DNA from: Fictibacillus gelatini DSM 15865
GTDB taxonomy: Bacteria > Bacillota > Bacilli > Bacillales > Fictibacillaceae
DNA: 64,000 nucleotides
Direction of reading: 5' to 3'
Assembly (NCBI RefSeq): GCF_000430745.1
Contig: NZ_AUMP01000025.1
Coordinates: 1-64,000, forward strand
The position numbers and the translations under genes are program-made. Below, piece after piece: positions 26,111-34,841 of this stretch (positions within the stretch are counted from its first letter, which is position 1; every line of letters begins with the position of its first letter). The notes under the pieces were generated by a model. The model saw only the letters and a program-made list of their open reading frames with translations, did no database searches and was not told the origin of the DNA.

Positions 26111-27364
26111 TTATTTATTTCGAGCGATTTGCAGCGCTGTTCTGTACAAAAGTTCTGTTCCAAGCGCGAGATCTTCCGGCGATGAAAATTCCGCCGGATT
26201 GTGGCTGATTCCGTCTTTTGAGCGGACAAAGATCATGCCGTAATCGCAAGCATACGACATGGCGAGCGCATCATGAAATGGGCCGCTCATTAATTCTGGC
26301 GTCTCTATGCCCATGTTCGCTCCTTCTTGATGGATAATCTTTTTGATCCAATCAGCACAATATCGCGGTTCGCTGTTTGTATCTTCTCGAATTTCAAATG
26401 TCAGACCATATTTATCGGCAATGTCTTCGATTTCCCGGCGCAGTTTCTGTTCATATTGATCGCGGCGCCTTAAGTCGATGTCGCGCAGATCGACCGTAAA
26501 GGCGACTTCTTCCGGAATGATGTTTCTTGAGTTAGGAAACACTTGCATATTCCCGACCGTACCGACCGTTGGCGTATCGGGATCCTGCTGTACCATTTGA
26601 TTGAGGAAGAGAATGATCTCCGCCGCACCTAAAAGCGCATCTTGCCTCATATTCATCGGCACTGAACCGGCATGGCCGGCAAATCCTTTCAGCTTGACCG
26701 TCCACCAGAGCGGGCCGGAAATCCCTGAAACAACACCAACCGGTTGATTGGCTCGATCAAGAACCGGGCCTTGCTCGATATGCAGTTCAAGGAAACAGTG
26801 AATGCTTCCTTGTTCATATTGAGATTCCGAAAACTTTGCCGGGTCGCAGCCAAAATCTCTTAACGCTTGTTCCCTCGTTATCCCTTCTTGATCTTTTCTT
26901 TGCAAGTCGCTTTCTTCAAGCTGCCCCGTGATTCCTTTGGATCCGAAAAGGCCTTTGTTAAAGCGCCAGCCTTCTTCATCGCAAAACGAAACGACTTCAA
27001 TTGGACGTTCCGGAATGATTCCCTGTTCCTTTAACGTTGCGGCCACTTCAATTCCGCCGAGCACGCCAGCGGTTCCGTCATAGCGGCCGCCATATGGCTG
27101 AGAATCAAGATGGGATCCGATCATCAGCACAGGGGCATCCGGGTTCTTTCCTTCATAACGGCCGATTAAATTGCCGAAATGATCGATTCGGACACTCATT
27201 CCTGCTTCTTCCATCCAGCCTCTTGCCACATTAAACGCTTCTTTTTCAACCTCTGATAAAGCCGGACGGCACACGCCCGTTTCTCCAATTTTCCCAATTT
27301 GGCCCATAATTTCAAAGCGTTTCTTTAATCGTTCCGCATTGATTTGCAGTTGCTGAACGTTCAA
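26111..27364 (-). CDS. M20-family N-carbamoyl-L-amino acid hydrolase / allantoate amidohydrolase
   Basis: A 417-residue Zn-dependent amidase of the hydantoinase/carbamoylase family. Metal ligands are visible in GSHLDSQPYGGRYDGTAGV (H and D), CDEEGWRF (E-E) and LELHIEQGPVL (H), with the last His in ISHNPAEFS. The dimerisation domain contains GFAGHAGSVPM. It could hydrolyse N-carbamoyl-L-amino acids made by the neighbouring hydantoinase, or allantoate as PucF does under PucR. No allantoinase or ureidoglycolate genes are here, so I cannot choose. The next gene on the same strand upstream is the PucR-type regulator. Confidence 0.88.
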   Translation of the reverse strand: MNVQQLQINAERLKKRFEIMGQIGKIGETGVCRPALSEVEKEAFNVARGWMEEAGMSVRIDHFGNLIGRYEGKNPDAPVLMIGSHLDSQPYGGRYDGTAGVLGGIEVAATLKEQGIIPERPIEVVSFCDEEGWRFNKGLFGSKGITGQLEESDLQRKDQEGITREQALRDFGCDPAKFSESQYEQGSIHCFLELHIEQGPVLDRANQPVGVVSGISGPLWWTVKLKGFAGHAGSVPMNMRQDALLGAAEIILFLNQMVQQDPDTPTVGTVGNMQVFPNSRNIIPEEVAFTVDLRDIDLRRRDQYEQKLRREIEDIADKYGLTFEIREDTNSEPRYCADWIKKIIHQEGANMGIETPELMSGPFHDALAMSYACDYGMIFVRSKDGISHNPAEFSSPEDLALGTELLYRTALQIARNK

Positions 27365-27732
27365 CTTTATGTCTCTCCTTTCTTTTTTCCAATCTTAACT
27401 GAATACTAGATAATAAATGAGGTATGGTGTATCAGGTGGCCGAAGTTCTTTAAGCTGACTTATGTGGTCTTTCAGCCAAATCGTGTGTGCTCCGGATAAT
27501 AAATAACGAGGATAAAAAAACTGCGACAAACTCAATTCCAATGAGGAGATTTTTGCATGACATCATTTTATGCGGATAATCTGGTTTACACCACGTACTT
27601 TCGGCAGCCCACTTGAATTTTCCTGCTTAATTATTCTATTTTTTTGCAAGTATATTTACTATATTTAAAATTTCATATTTCAGCTTATTTATTTGAATAT
27701 GTGTATGCATTTAGATAGAACAGTTAAAAGCT
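27365..27732. other. Intergenic region, no gene seen
   Basis: About 370 bp between the pucR terminator and the M20 hydrolase start. It must hold the hydrolase promoter. The sequence is AT-rich with no clear hairpin, operator or 21-bp array. Confidence 0.45.
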
Positions 27733-27761
27733 TAAGCGTGGCCATACAACAGCCACGCTTA
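27733..27761 (-). terminator. Terminator of the PucR-type regulator
   Basis: TAAGCGTGGC pairs with GCCACGCTTA (10 bp), 9 bp after the regulator stop on the minus strand. Confidence 0.8.
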
Positions 27762-27769
27762 GTTGTTTC

Positions 27770-29323
27770 TCAGGCAAGGTACTCATAGGCCATTATGGCA
27801 AATTCCAACGCCTGTCGTTTCTCCGGTTCCATAAAATCTTTTCCAAGCAATTCTTCAAGCTTTTTTATTCGGTGGTATAAAGTTTGCCGCACGATAAACA
27901 AGCTCGTCGCGGTTTCTTGCTTAGAGCCATTGCAGGCAAGGTATGCCTTTAACGTCTCCATTAAGTTCGAATTGTTTTTTTTATCATTCTCTATAATCGG
28001 TTGCAAGTAATCCGAAATCATTTCCTCAAGCTCGCTTGCAGGCAACCTCGCAATGACCCGGTACATATGTAAATCTTCATAAAGAACCCCCACTCTGTCT
28101 TTCCCCATTTTCTTTTGGACTTGAATGGTTTCTCCTGCCGTTTGATAACTGATGTGAAATTCGCTCAGCCGCTTTATCCGTTTTCCGACCCCGATAAAAA
28201 GAAGTGGAACCTTTTTATTGTTTTTCACTTGCGCAAGCCCCGATTCCAGCCTTTTCTTGTATGTTTTTTCTTCCCGTTGGTCAATCATTAAAAAAATGAG
28301 TTCATTTCGTTTGGAGAATGTAAAAAGAAAAAACCCATGCTGTTCAAAAATGGATCGGAACAAAATTTGAAAATATGTATACTGCATTGGATCAGAAAAT
28401 TCCCCGAGCTGGCAAATAGATACGGCTCCCCCGCTGTTCGTTAGCTTGACCCCCACTTCCGAAATATAGCGCTTAATTTCTTCATCGGAATGCCTTCCTT
28501 CGAGCCAATCTTGAATCCAGCCCGTTTCTTTTGCCCTTCTTTTTTCTTCGACAAATAACTCCCGCAATAGTTCATTTGCTAAAGCCGTTGCGCTACGGTC
28601 GATAAACAATGCATCCGATTCACTGACATCAGCCGATTTTGAAACGATGATCAGTTCCGCAAATTGGTGGTCAAACGCCTGAATGGGCTGTTTGATGATT
28701 CGCTGGCAATCCGCCGGAACATCCTGAATGAGCCGGACCGTTTCTTCTTTTTCACTTTCGCTTAGTTCCGGAACAAAGCGGAATTTTTCGTTGCATTTAT
28801 AGATCACTTGCATGCCTAGCGTTGCATGAAGCAATTGTAAAATGTTTGTTTGCGCGTTCGGCCCAAGAAGAAACTGATTCAATTTTTGCGAATAACTTTC
28901 AAGTTCCGTCACCATCTTATAATGCTGCTCCATCATATAAGAGTGCAAATCATGCGTAATATCAATAAAACGGACTTCTTCATAAAACACGATAAGGGGA
29001 AAGTCATGGGTGTCGGCAAGGCTTTTGATTTCCTCGGGAATCACAGAAAGATAAGTCCCCAATTCAATGCACAAGGCTGATACGTTATGGTCGATCAATT
29101 GCTGCAAAAAGGTGTAAAAGTCTTTTTTGTTCTCTTTCCAAGCAACACCTGTTGTTAAAATTAGTTCTTGTCCATTTAAGAGTTTTCCGATGTGGGTGAC
29201 TTCCATAACGTGAGCCCATTTGACAATACGGTTTAACCCTTTTTTTCCGGCGATCACTTTCGCTTTTTGAAACGTATTTCTCTTGAGACAATCGTTCACG
29301 GTTAATTTCAAATGAAGAACCAC
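27770..29323 (-). CDS. pucR: PucR-family transcriptional regulator
   Basis: A 517-residue protein. The N-terminal PucR domain (about 1-125) contains VKWAHVMEVTHIGKLLNGQE and LTTGVAWKENK. The middle is a GGDEF-like/CdaR-type region, and the C-terminal helix-turn-helix is GSKQETATSLFIVRQTLYHRI near 470. The start is GTG 29323 with GAGGTG upstream. In B. subtilis PucR senses allantoin-type compounds and activates purine catabolic genes including pucI. Here the nearby pucI-type permease, amidases and pyrimidine pathway are its likely targets, by position only. Confidence 0.88.
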   Translation of the reverse strand: MVLHLKLTVNDCLKRNTFQKAKVIAGKKGLNRIVKWAHVMEVTHIGKLLNGQELILTTGVAWKENKKDFYTFLQQLIDHNVSALCIELGTYLSVIPEEIKSLADTHDFPLIVFYEEVRFIDITHDLHSYMMEQHYKMVTELESYSQKLNQFLLGPNAQTNILQLLHATLGMQVIYKCNEKFRFVPELSESEKEETVRLIQDVPADCQRIIKQPIQAFDHQFAELIIVSKSADVSESDALFIDRSATALANELLRELFVEEKRRAKETGWIQDWLEGRHSDEEIKRYISEVGVKLTNSGGAVSICQLGEFSDPMQYTYFQILFRSIFEQHGFFLFTFSKRNELIFLMIDQREEKTYKKRLESGLAQVKNNKKVPLLFIGVGKRIKRLSEFHISYQTAGETIQVQKKMGKDRVGVLYEDLHMYRVIARLPASELEEMISDYLQPIIENDKKNNSNLMETLKAYLACNGSKQETATSLFIVRQTLYHRIKKLEELLGKDFMEPEKRQALEFAIMAYEYLA

Positions 29324-29623
29324 GCGGCCGGCACCTCTATCCCGTCATTCATTTTATGATAATTTACAATACTTTTATTTTACTATAATTTGTTGTCCGA
29401 AATCTATGCGCGACTCTTTATAAAGGCTCATTTGCCATATATAGCGCGCTTTTTCGATTTTCAAGGTATTTCATCGGCTGTTCTTCTCTTATTTTATAAA
29501 CATCAGATAGATGAATAGAAGTTACGATAAGCTCTTCGTTATTTCCTGCTTTTTGTGAACAACCCACCACTCTTGTTACATTTTGAAAAGGGAGACTTCT
29601 TTCAAAACATGTTAAAAGTATAG
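29324..29623. other. Intergenic region, no gene seen
   Basis: About 300 bp between purU and pucR, both on the minus strand. It should contain the pucR promoter. Nothing more specific can be read. Confidence 0.4.
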
Positions 29624-29660
29624 AAAAAATCCGTCCAAACTAAACAGGGACGGATTTTTT
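29624..29660 (-). terminator. Terminator of purU
   Basis: AAAAAATCCGTCC pairs with GGACGGATTTTTT (13 bp) directly after the purU stop on the minus strand. Confidence 0.88.
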
Positions 29661-29667
29661 ATTTTAT

Positions 29668-30519
29668 TTAGCGAAAGACTACTGTTTTATTTCCATGTAC
29701 CAGCACTTTGTCATGCAAGTGCCACTGTACCGCCCGGGCGAGCACCATCCGCTCCACGTCCCGTCCGACCCGCTTTAAGTCCTGGATTTCATGGCGGTGG
29801 TCGACCCGCTCGACATCTTGTTCGATGATCGGACCTTGATCCAATTCTTCCGTTACATAATGGGCGGTTGCGCCAATAATCTTAACGCCCCGCTCATACG
29901 CCTGGTTATACGGCTTTCCTCCTACGAATGCCGGAAGAAAAGAATGGTGGATATTGATGATTTGATTTTTATACTGGTCAATCATGCTTTTCGGGATAAT
30001 TTGCATATATCGTGCCAGAATAATGGTGTCAACGTCCGCTTTTTCTAGCAATTCCAGATGTTTGACCGCTGACTCTTCGCGGTTGTCTTTCGTTGTCGGC
30101 ACGTGATAATACGGAATTTCAAAAGGAGCGACAATCGTTTCCATATCAGGATGGTTGCTGATGACCATCTTAATGTCCGCCGCCATCTCCCCGATCCGCC
30201 AGCGCCATAGTAAATCTTGCAGGCAGTGGTCTTCTTTAGAGACAAAGATCGCCACCTTCTTCTTTTCATCAGCGCTTGTGATTCGCCAATCCATTGTAAA
30301 CTCGTTTGCCACTTCCGCAAATTGTTCCCGCAATGTTTCTATCTTGTTCTTCAGCCCATCAAGCTGAAATTCGATCCGCATAAAAAAAAGGCCGCCTTCT
30401 GGATCAGTTGTATGTTGATCCGAGTGGACAATATTCGCTCCTTGCTCGGACAAAAATTGTGAGACAGCTGCAACAATGCCGGGACGATCGTTGCAAGAAA
30501 CTAATAACCTTCCTACCAT
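29668..30519 (-). CDS. purU: Formyltetrahydrofolate deformylase
   Basis: A 283-residue protein. An N-terminal ACT domain (about 1-80, LLVSCNDRPGIVAAVSQFL) is followed by a formyltransferase-type domain. The catalytic region shows NIHHSFLPAFVGGKPY and ATAHYVTEELDQGPIIEQD, typical of PurU. It hydrolyses 10-formyl-THF to formate and THF, balancing one-carbon units and supplying formate to PurT-type reactions. ATG 30519 has AGGAGAG upstream. The length is normal for the family and the gene is monocistronic. Confidence 0.93.
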   Translation of the reverse strand: MVGRLLVSCNDRPGIVAAVSQFLSEQGANIVHSDQHTTDPEGGLFFMRIEFQLDGLKNKIETLREQFAEVANEFTMDWRITSADEKKKVAIFVSKEDHCLQDLLWRWRIGEMAADIKMVISNHPDMETIVAPFEIPYYHVPTTKDNREESAVKHLELLEKADVDTIILARYMQIIPKSMIDQYKNQIINIHHSFLPAFVGGKPYNQAYERGVKIIGATAHYVTEELDQGPIIEQDVERVDHRHEIQDLKRVGRDVERMVLARAVQWHLHDKVLVHGNKTVVFR

Positions 30520-30858
30520 AAACTTTCTCTCCTATCCATCGCCGGAATACAATCCCTTCGATTGTTCCCCGGGAAAAAACATATGTTTATCCAATGGAAA
30601 CAGTATATACAAGTATGCCCGTTATAGCAACAATAAAATGCAATTGGTAAAACCTACTTTAATATCACAAATAGATTCATCTCATTTTAGATTAAATATA
30701 CTAGACTATTATCCTTGAGAGACAAACATACATTTTAGAAGAATTAAATGATTATCCAGTTCCTTCTAAATAAGGGTGAATATAATTATAGGGGATAGGA
30801 CATGTAGGGTTAGATGTCTCTATGTCCTATTCCATTTGATTATGAAGGGAGAATATAA
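30520..30858. other. Divergent intergenic region with a small stem near purU
   Basis: About 340 bp between purU and the ArsB-like gene. Close to the purU start, the minus strand can form a stem of GGAACAATC with GATTGTATTCC (bulged), which might affect translation. I see no riboswitch class that I can name. Confidence 0.4.
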
Positions 30859-32214
30859 ATGACTTTCAGTGTCGGCATAGCAATCGTTGTTTTTTTGATG
30901 ACTATGTTAGTCATTTTTTGGAGACCGGGCGGTTTAAATGAAGCATGGCCGGCATCCATTGGAGCAGGAATTATATTGCTGACAGGTCTTGTAACACATA
31001 AAGATATTACGGACATTATCAGTAAAATCGGCGGGGCATCCATCACGATTATGGCGACCATCGTCATGGCCGTTATATTGGAAAGCTTTGGTTTTTTCCA
31101 CTGGGCGGCAGCGCGGCTGGCAAGTATGTCAAAAGGTTCAGGCTATCGTCTATACTGGTACATCCAGTTGCTTTGCTTTTTGATGACCCTTTTATTTAAT
31201 AATGATGGCAGCATCTTGATTACAACTCCGATTTTAATTTTACTCCTCAAAAATCTTCAATTAAAGCCGCATCAACAAATCCCATATCTTTTAACAGGGG
31301 CACTTACCGCTACAGCTTCGAGCGCTCCCATCGGGGTAAGCAACATCGTTAACTTAATCGCATTAAAGATCGTCCACATGACGCTATATATGCATACGGC
31401 AATGATGTTCATACCAGCATCGCTAGGATTGTTGTTCATGTCCTGGTTGATGTACGTTATGGTGAGAAAGAAACTGCCGAAAAAGCTGCCAAATTCAGCG
31501 TTTGACATTGAGCATATATTCTTTACAAAAAACTTCCATCCGCTAAAAGGGCAAATTTCAGTGGAAACGAAGCGGCAACGAACCAAATTCATGTTGAAAA
31601 TCTTGCTGTTTGTTTTCATCATGCGCTGTTCCCTCTTTGTTGCTTCTTTTCTATCCATTCCAATTGAGTTTGTCGCAGTGCTCGGATCAATTGTTTTGCT
31701 TATGTGGAGATGGTACCACTTACGAATCAACCCTATTGATATTGTAAAAAAGACGCCGTGGCACATTTTGATTTTCGCTTTCTCCATGTATGTTATTATT
31801 TACGGCCTTCACAACGCAGGCTTAACAACGCTCCTTTTAGAAGTATGCGAGCCAATCGTCAAGCAGGGATTATTTCAAGCAAGCTTTATCATGGGCGGAT
31901 TAGTCTCCGTTTTATCTAACTTTTTTAATAATCATCCGGCCTTATTGATCGGAACCCTTACATTGACGGAAATGCACCTGAATCTCATTACGCTAAAAAC
32001 AATGTATCTCGCAAGCATTATCGGAAGCGATATCGGGTCATTGCTGCTGCCCATCGGGACGCTTGCCTCGTTAATGTGGATGTTCATCTTAAGAAAAAAC
32101 AATATTAAAGTGAAATGGAAAGATTATTTGAACATATCGCTTATTGTCATTCCGTTAACCGTATTTGTCACATTGTTTTTGTTGTATAACTGGATCCAAA
32201 TCGTCTTCTCTTAA
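30859..32214 (+). CDS. ArsB/NhaD-like (IT superfamily) membrane transporter
   Basis: A 451-residue protein with about 11 membrane segments. It resembles the ArsB/YdfA branch: TLLFNNDGSILITTPILILLL contains the conserved asparagine-aspartate region, LTATASSAPIGVSNIVNLIA follows, and the second half repeats the pattern with SNFFNNHPALLIGT and IGSDIGSLLLPIGTLASLMW. Family members export arsenite or exchange Na+/H+. No arsR or arsC is adjacent, so arsenite resistance is not supported by context. ATG 30859 has GAAGGGAG upstream. Confidence 0.87.
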   Translation: MTFSVGIAIVVFLMTMLVIFWRPGGLNEAWPASIGAGIILLTGLVTHKDITDIISKIGGASITIMATIVMAVILESFGFFHWAAARLASMSKGSGYRLYWYIQLLCFLMTLLFNNDGSILITTPILILLLKNLQLKPHQQIPYLLTGALTATASSAPIGVSNIVNLIALKIVHMTLYMHTAMMFIPASLGLLFMSWLMYVMVRKKLPKKLPNSAFDIEHIFFTKNFHPLKGQISVETKRQRTKFMLKILLFVFIMRCSLFVASFLSIPIEFVAVLGSIVLLMWRWYHLRINPIDIVKKTPWHILIFAFSMYVIIYGLHNAGLTTLLLEVCEPIVKQGLFQASFIMGGLVSVLSNFFNNHPALLIGTLTLTEMHLNLITLKTMYLASIIGSDIGSLLLPIGTLASLMWMFILRKNNIKVKWKDYLNISLIVIPLTVFVTLFLLYNWIQIVFS

Positions 32215-32311
32215 AAGAAGAACTTTCTTTTTGATGAAACCTTTGCACGAAATATGGTGACGAGTCGATGCCCTATTTTTCATTTGATGGTAAAATTCTG
32301 CCGGAATAAAA

Positions 32312-32343
32312 AAGAGCCTTTCGTCCACAGACGAAAGACTCTT
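32312..32343 (+). terminator. Hairpin after the ArsB-like gene
   Basis: AAGAG plus CTTTCGT pairs with ACGAAAG plus CTCTT around CCACAG. The T-run is short, so it may be a weak terminator. Confidence 0.55.
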
Positions 32344-32471
32344 GAAAGATTTCCCAAACGGGAGGATTTTTAAACAATTTATACTTTTATTATATTGAAC
32401 GACAAATCATATGGTGATTTTGAAAATAGAAAATGGTATGTTTTTTAAAATTATTGAAAAGAGGGTTATTT

Positions 32472-33158
32472 ATGAGCAATGCCAAAAATGAATATGAGCA
32501 CTTAAAAGGAAAGATTCTCGAAATTGAAGTCTCAGGGAAAAACTTCATCATCGGAAAATTGCTGGACTACGGCCCCGACATTTTTGTCATCCACAACGGA
32601 AAAGACTTTTTATATGTGCCATCGATTCATTTACAACGAATACAAGTTGCGGATGAAATAGCCGAGTCGTCAAGCGGTGTTGACTTTCAGCATTTAGCGA
32701 TTGATTATTCCGAAGAATCTCCCATTTCTTTAAGGAAAATATTAATGAATGCCAAAGGACAATTTGTCCAGGTGTATGTAACCGGAAATAAATCCATCCA
32801 CGGTTATGTGACAAACATCATGAATGATTATTTTGTATTTTATTCCCCCATTTATAAAACGACGTTTATTTCACTACAACATTTAAAATGGCTCATTCCT
32901 TACCGCGAAAACCACACACCCTATTCATTAAATGATGAAATGCTGCCTGTCCGGCCAGCTACCGTCCCTTTATCACGAACATTTGAAGAGCAATGCAAAA
33001 GGATGCAAAATAACCTGGTTGTTTTTGATTTAGGAGAGAATACAAAGAAAATAGGGCTTCTAAAAGATGTAGTAAACAACAAAATAAAACTGGTCAGCGC
33101 GAGAGGAGAAACCGTTTACTGGAACTTGCAACATTTGAAAACCCTTCATACGCCTTAA
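32472..33158 (+). CDS. Protein of three DUF2642-like repeats
   Basis: About 228 residues from ATG 32472 (GAGGG upstream; a longer reading lacks a ribosome site). Three copies of a 55-60 residue Sm-like beta unit are visible, each ending in a similar phrase: FLYVPSIHLQRI, TFISLQHLKWL and TVYWNLQHLKTL. The units are linked by polar segments. DUF2642-type domains occur in Bacillus proteins that include spore-coat associated ones, so a spore role is possible but unproven. There is no signal peptide. It stands alone and is followed by a terminator and a 21-bp array. Confidence 0.72.
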   Translation: MSNAKNEYEHLKGKILEIEVSGKNFIIGKLLDYGPDIFVIHNGKDFLYVPSIHLQRIQVADEIAESSSGVDFQHLAIDYSEESPISLRKILMNAKGQFVQVYVTGNKSIHGYVTNIMNDYFVFYSPIYKTTFISLQHLKWLIPYRENHTPYSLNDEMLPVRPATVPLSRTFEEQCKRMQNNLVVFDLGENTKKIGLLKDVVNNKIKLVSARGETVYWNLQHLKTLHTP

Positions 33159-33176
33159 GCTTTTATGTAAAAGATC

Positions 33177-33199
33177 GGAATCGGCAATTCGCCGATTCC
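33177..33199 (+). terminator. Terminator of the DUF2642-like gene
   Basis: GGAATCGGC, loop AATTC, GCCGATTCC: a perfect 9-bp stem followed by a TG-T-rich tail. Confidence 0.85.
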
Positions 33200-33227
33200 T
33201 GTTTTGTTTTGGCATTTTTTAGAGATT

Positions 33228-33299
33228 GGCTGATAAATTTTTGAAAGTGGCTGATATTTAACAAAAAGCGGCTGATAAATATCTTAAAGTGGCTGATAT
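33228..33299. repeat. Array E: four GGCTGATA units at 21-bp spacing
   Basis: GGCTGATA starts at 33228, 33249, 33270 and 33291, each step exactly 21 bp, with unrelated AT-rich spacers between. It lies in the convergent gap between the DUF2642-like gene and catE. The same period and a similar core (GG-NNN-ATAA) are found in the other arrays of this window. Confidence 0.93.
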
Positions 33300-33327
33300 C
33301 CAAACACAAAAAGTTGAAATCGGTTCT

Positions 33328-34176
33328 TTATATATCCAGTCGGATCCGGTTTCCTGAAGGATCCTCGGTCAGGCAACTACCATTTTCCTCTTCTACAGGA
33401 GCTCCTATCGCCTCTAACCGTTCAATTGCACCTGCCCTTGCCTCTAGAGAGGGGTAAACAAGGTTAAAGCATTTCAATCCAACGCTGTTTTCCAATGGCG
33501 CGGGAGCCCCAGCCCCGTTCCATGTATTAAGCCCGATGTGATGATGGTAACTCCCGGTTGATATAAAGAGCGCATGGCTGCCATATCTGCTTACGACGTT
33601 AAAGCCAAGAGCTTTGCAATAAAATTCTTCCGCTTTCGATAAATCGGAAACGTGCAAATGAATGTGACCCATTAATGTGCCGGCAGGAAGCCCTTTCCAT
33701 TCTCCTGTTCCTTCAGAAAGAAGGTTTTCCGCATTCAGCGGTTCGGTCGCCATAATGACTTCGCTATTTTTCCAGTTCCATTTGGAAGAAGGCCGATCCG
33801 CGTAAATCTCAATCCCGTTCCCATCCGGGTCAGCCAAATAAATCGCTTCACTTACAAGATGGTCCGACGCTCCTTGAAGGGGATAACCGGTATTAATTAA
33901 ATGGTTCAATGCATTGGCTAAATCAGAACGTTCGGGCAAAAGCAGGGCAAAATGATAAAGCCCCGTTGTGCGTGGCTGTTTTGGAATTACATTCTCCGGT
34001 TGTTCAATTGTCAGGAGCGCTGTTTTGCCGTCGGTTGTCAACACAGCTTTTCTTTCCGCTTGTTGAAGTACTTTAAAGCCGATTACTTTTTGATAAAATG
34101 CAAGTGACCGTTCTAAATTGGCCACTTTTAAATAAACTTGCCCCACAAATGTATTAGGTGCTCGATGAAAGTTCAT
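33328..34176 (-). CDS. catE: CatE-type extradiol dioxygenase (VOC superfamily)
   Basis: A 282-residue protein with two VOC modules, close in length and pattern to B. subtilis CatE (catechol 2,3-dioxygenase). The N-terminal half has TTGLYHFALLLPER and DPDGNGIEIYADRP. The C-terminal half carries the metal ligands in GHIHLHVSDLSKAEEFY and SYHHHIGLNTWNG. The last ligand is expected near the C-terminus, where the sequence ends NRIRLDI without the usual glutamate, so catalytic competence of the second module is uncertain. ATG 34176 has AGGAGG upstream. Confidence 0.82.
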   Translation of the reverse strand: MNFHRAPNTFVGQVYLKVANLERSLAFYQKVIGFKVLQQAERKAVLTTDGKTALLTIEQPENVIPKQPRTTGLYHFALLLPERSDLANALNHLINTGYPLQGASDHLVSEAIYLADPDGNGIEIYADRPSSKWNWKNSEVIMATEPLNAENLLSEGTGEWKGLPAGTLMGHIHLHVSDLSKAEEFYCKALGFNVVSRYGSHALFISTGSYHHHIGLNTWNGAGAPAPLENSVGLKCFNLVYPSLEARAGAIERLEAIGAPVEEENGSCLTEDPSGNRIRLDI

Positions 34177-34357
34177 TCTATTCCTCCTGCTAAACTTGGT
34201 GGCAATCGGCGGCCCTTATATGATATTTTCTTATCATTTACGCCAATCGCATGATTTATTTAATTTCCCCAACACGAACATTATTGTTAGTTAGTTACTT
34301 TATGTAAGTTATTTTATTTTTGTTATTATAATTTGTCAAGCACCTGCAAACTAAAAA

Positions 34358-34384
34358 AGAGATCATTTTCTAAGAATGATCTCT
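34358..34384 (-). terminator. Terminator of the YeaQ-type gene
   Basis: AGAGATCATT pairs with AATGATCTCT; on the minus strand six T follow the stem directly. Confidence 0.88.
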
Positions 34385-34397
34385 ACATCTCTATCGT

Positions 34398-34652
34398 TTA
34401 AAACCGGCCTCGTGAGTTTCTTAAAACCAGCCCTGCGATAAAGACGATAATGATGGCGCCTAATAAAGCGGGAACAATGTGAAAACCTTCTATGACTGGC
34501 CCAATTGGCCCTAAGACTTCTGAACCGAGCCATGCACCAAGGAAACCGGCGATAATATTTCCGAGAATTCCTCCTGGCATATCACGCCCGATCAGAATGC
34601 TTCCGAGCCAACCAATAATGCCTCCGACAATAATCATCCAAATCAATTCCAT
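34398..34652 (-). CDS. GlsB/YeaQ/YmgE-family small membrane protein
   Basis: An 84-residue, three-segment membrane protein. The glycine-rich MIIVGGIIGWLGSILIG and GNIIAGFLGAWLGSEVLG match the transglycosylase-associated protein family. Members are often stress-induced; their molecular role is not established. ATG 34652 has GGGGAGAGGG upstream. I did not find a clear sigma-B promoter. Single gene with its own terminator. Confidence 0.88.
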   Translation of the reverse strand: MELIWMIIVGGIIGWLGSILIGRDMPGGILGNIIAGFLGAWLGSEVLGPIGPVIEGFHIVPALLGAIIIVFIAGLVLRNSRGRF

Positions 34653-34799
34653 AAGTGCCCTCTCCCCTCTTTTAAGTGATCAAATGGTACTCGAAGTTCC
34701 CCTATATTCTTATTTCTTTAGTCTATTCACTCATGAGGAGTTCCGTTATAGCTCCACTCAAAATTGCTTTCGCAAAGAGAGAGGTGCCGACTCCATTTT

Positions 34800-34833
34800 A
34801 AAAGCCGATTGCGTATCGAAACAATCGGCTTTT
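34800..34833 (-). terminator. Terminator of the aco operon
   Basis: AAAAGCCGATTG and CAATCGGCTTTT form a perfect 12-bp stem, 8 bp after the acoC stop. Confidence 0.88.
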
Positions 34834-34841
34834 GCCATGGT

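Noticed and set aside
30520-30720. Purine or ZTP-type riboswitch upstream of purU
   Set aside because: Only a short bulged stem is visible; none of the conserved cores of these riboswitches is present.
34653-34720. Sigma-B promoter for the YeaQ-type gene
   Set aside because: A GGGGAA -10-like element exists, but no GTTT -35 at the right distance.
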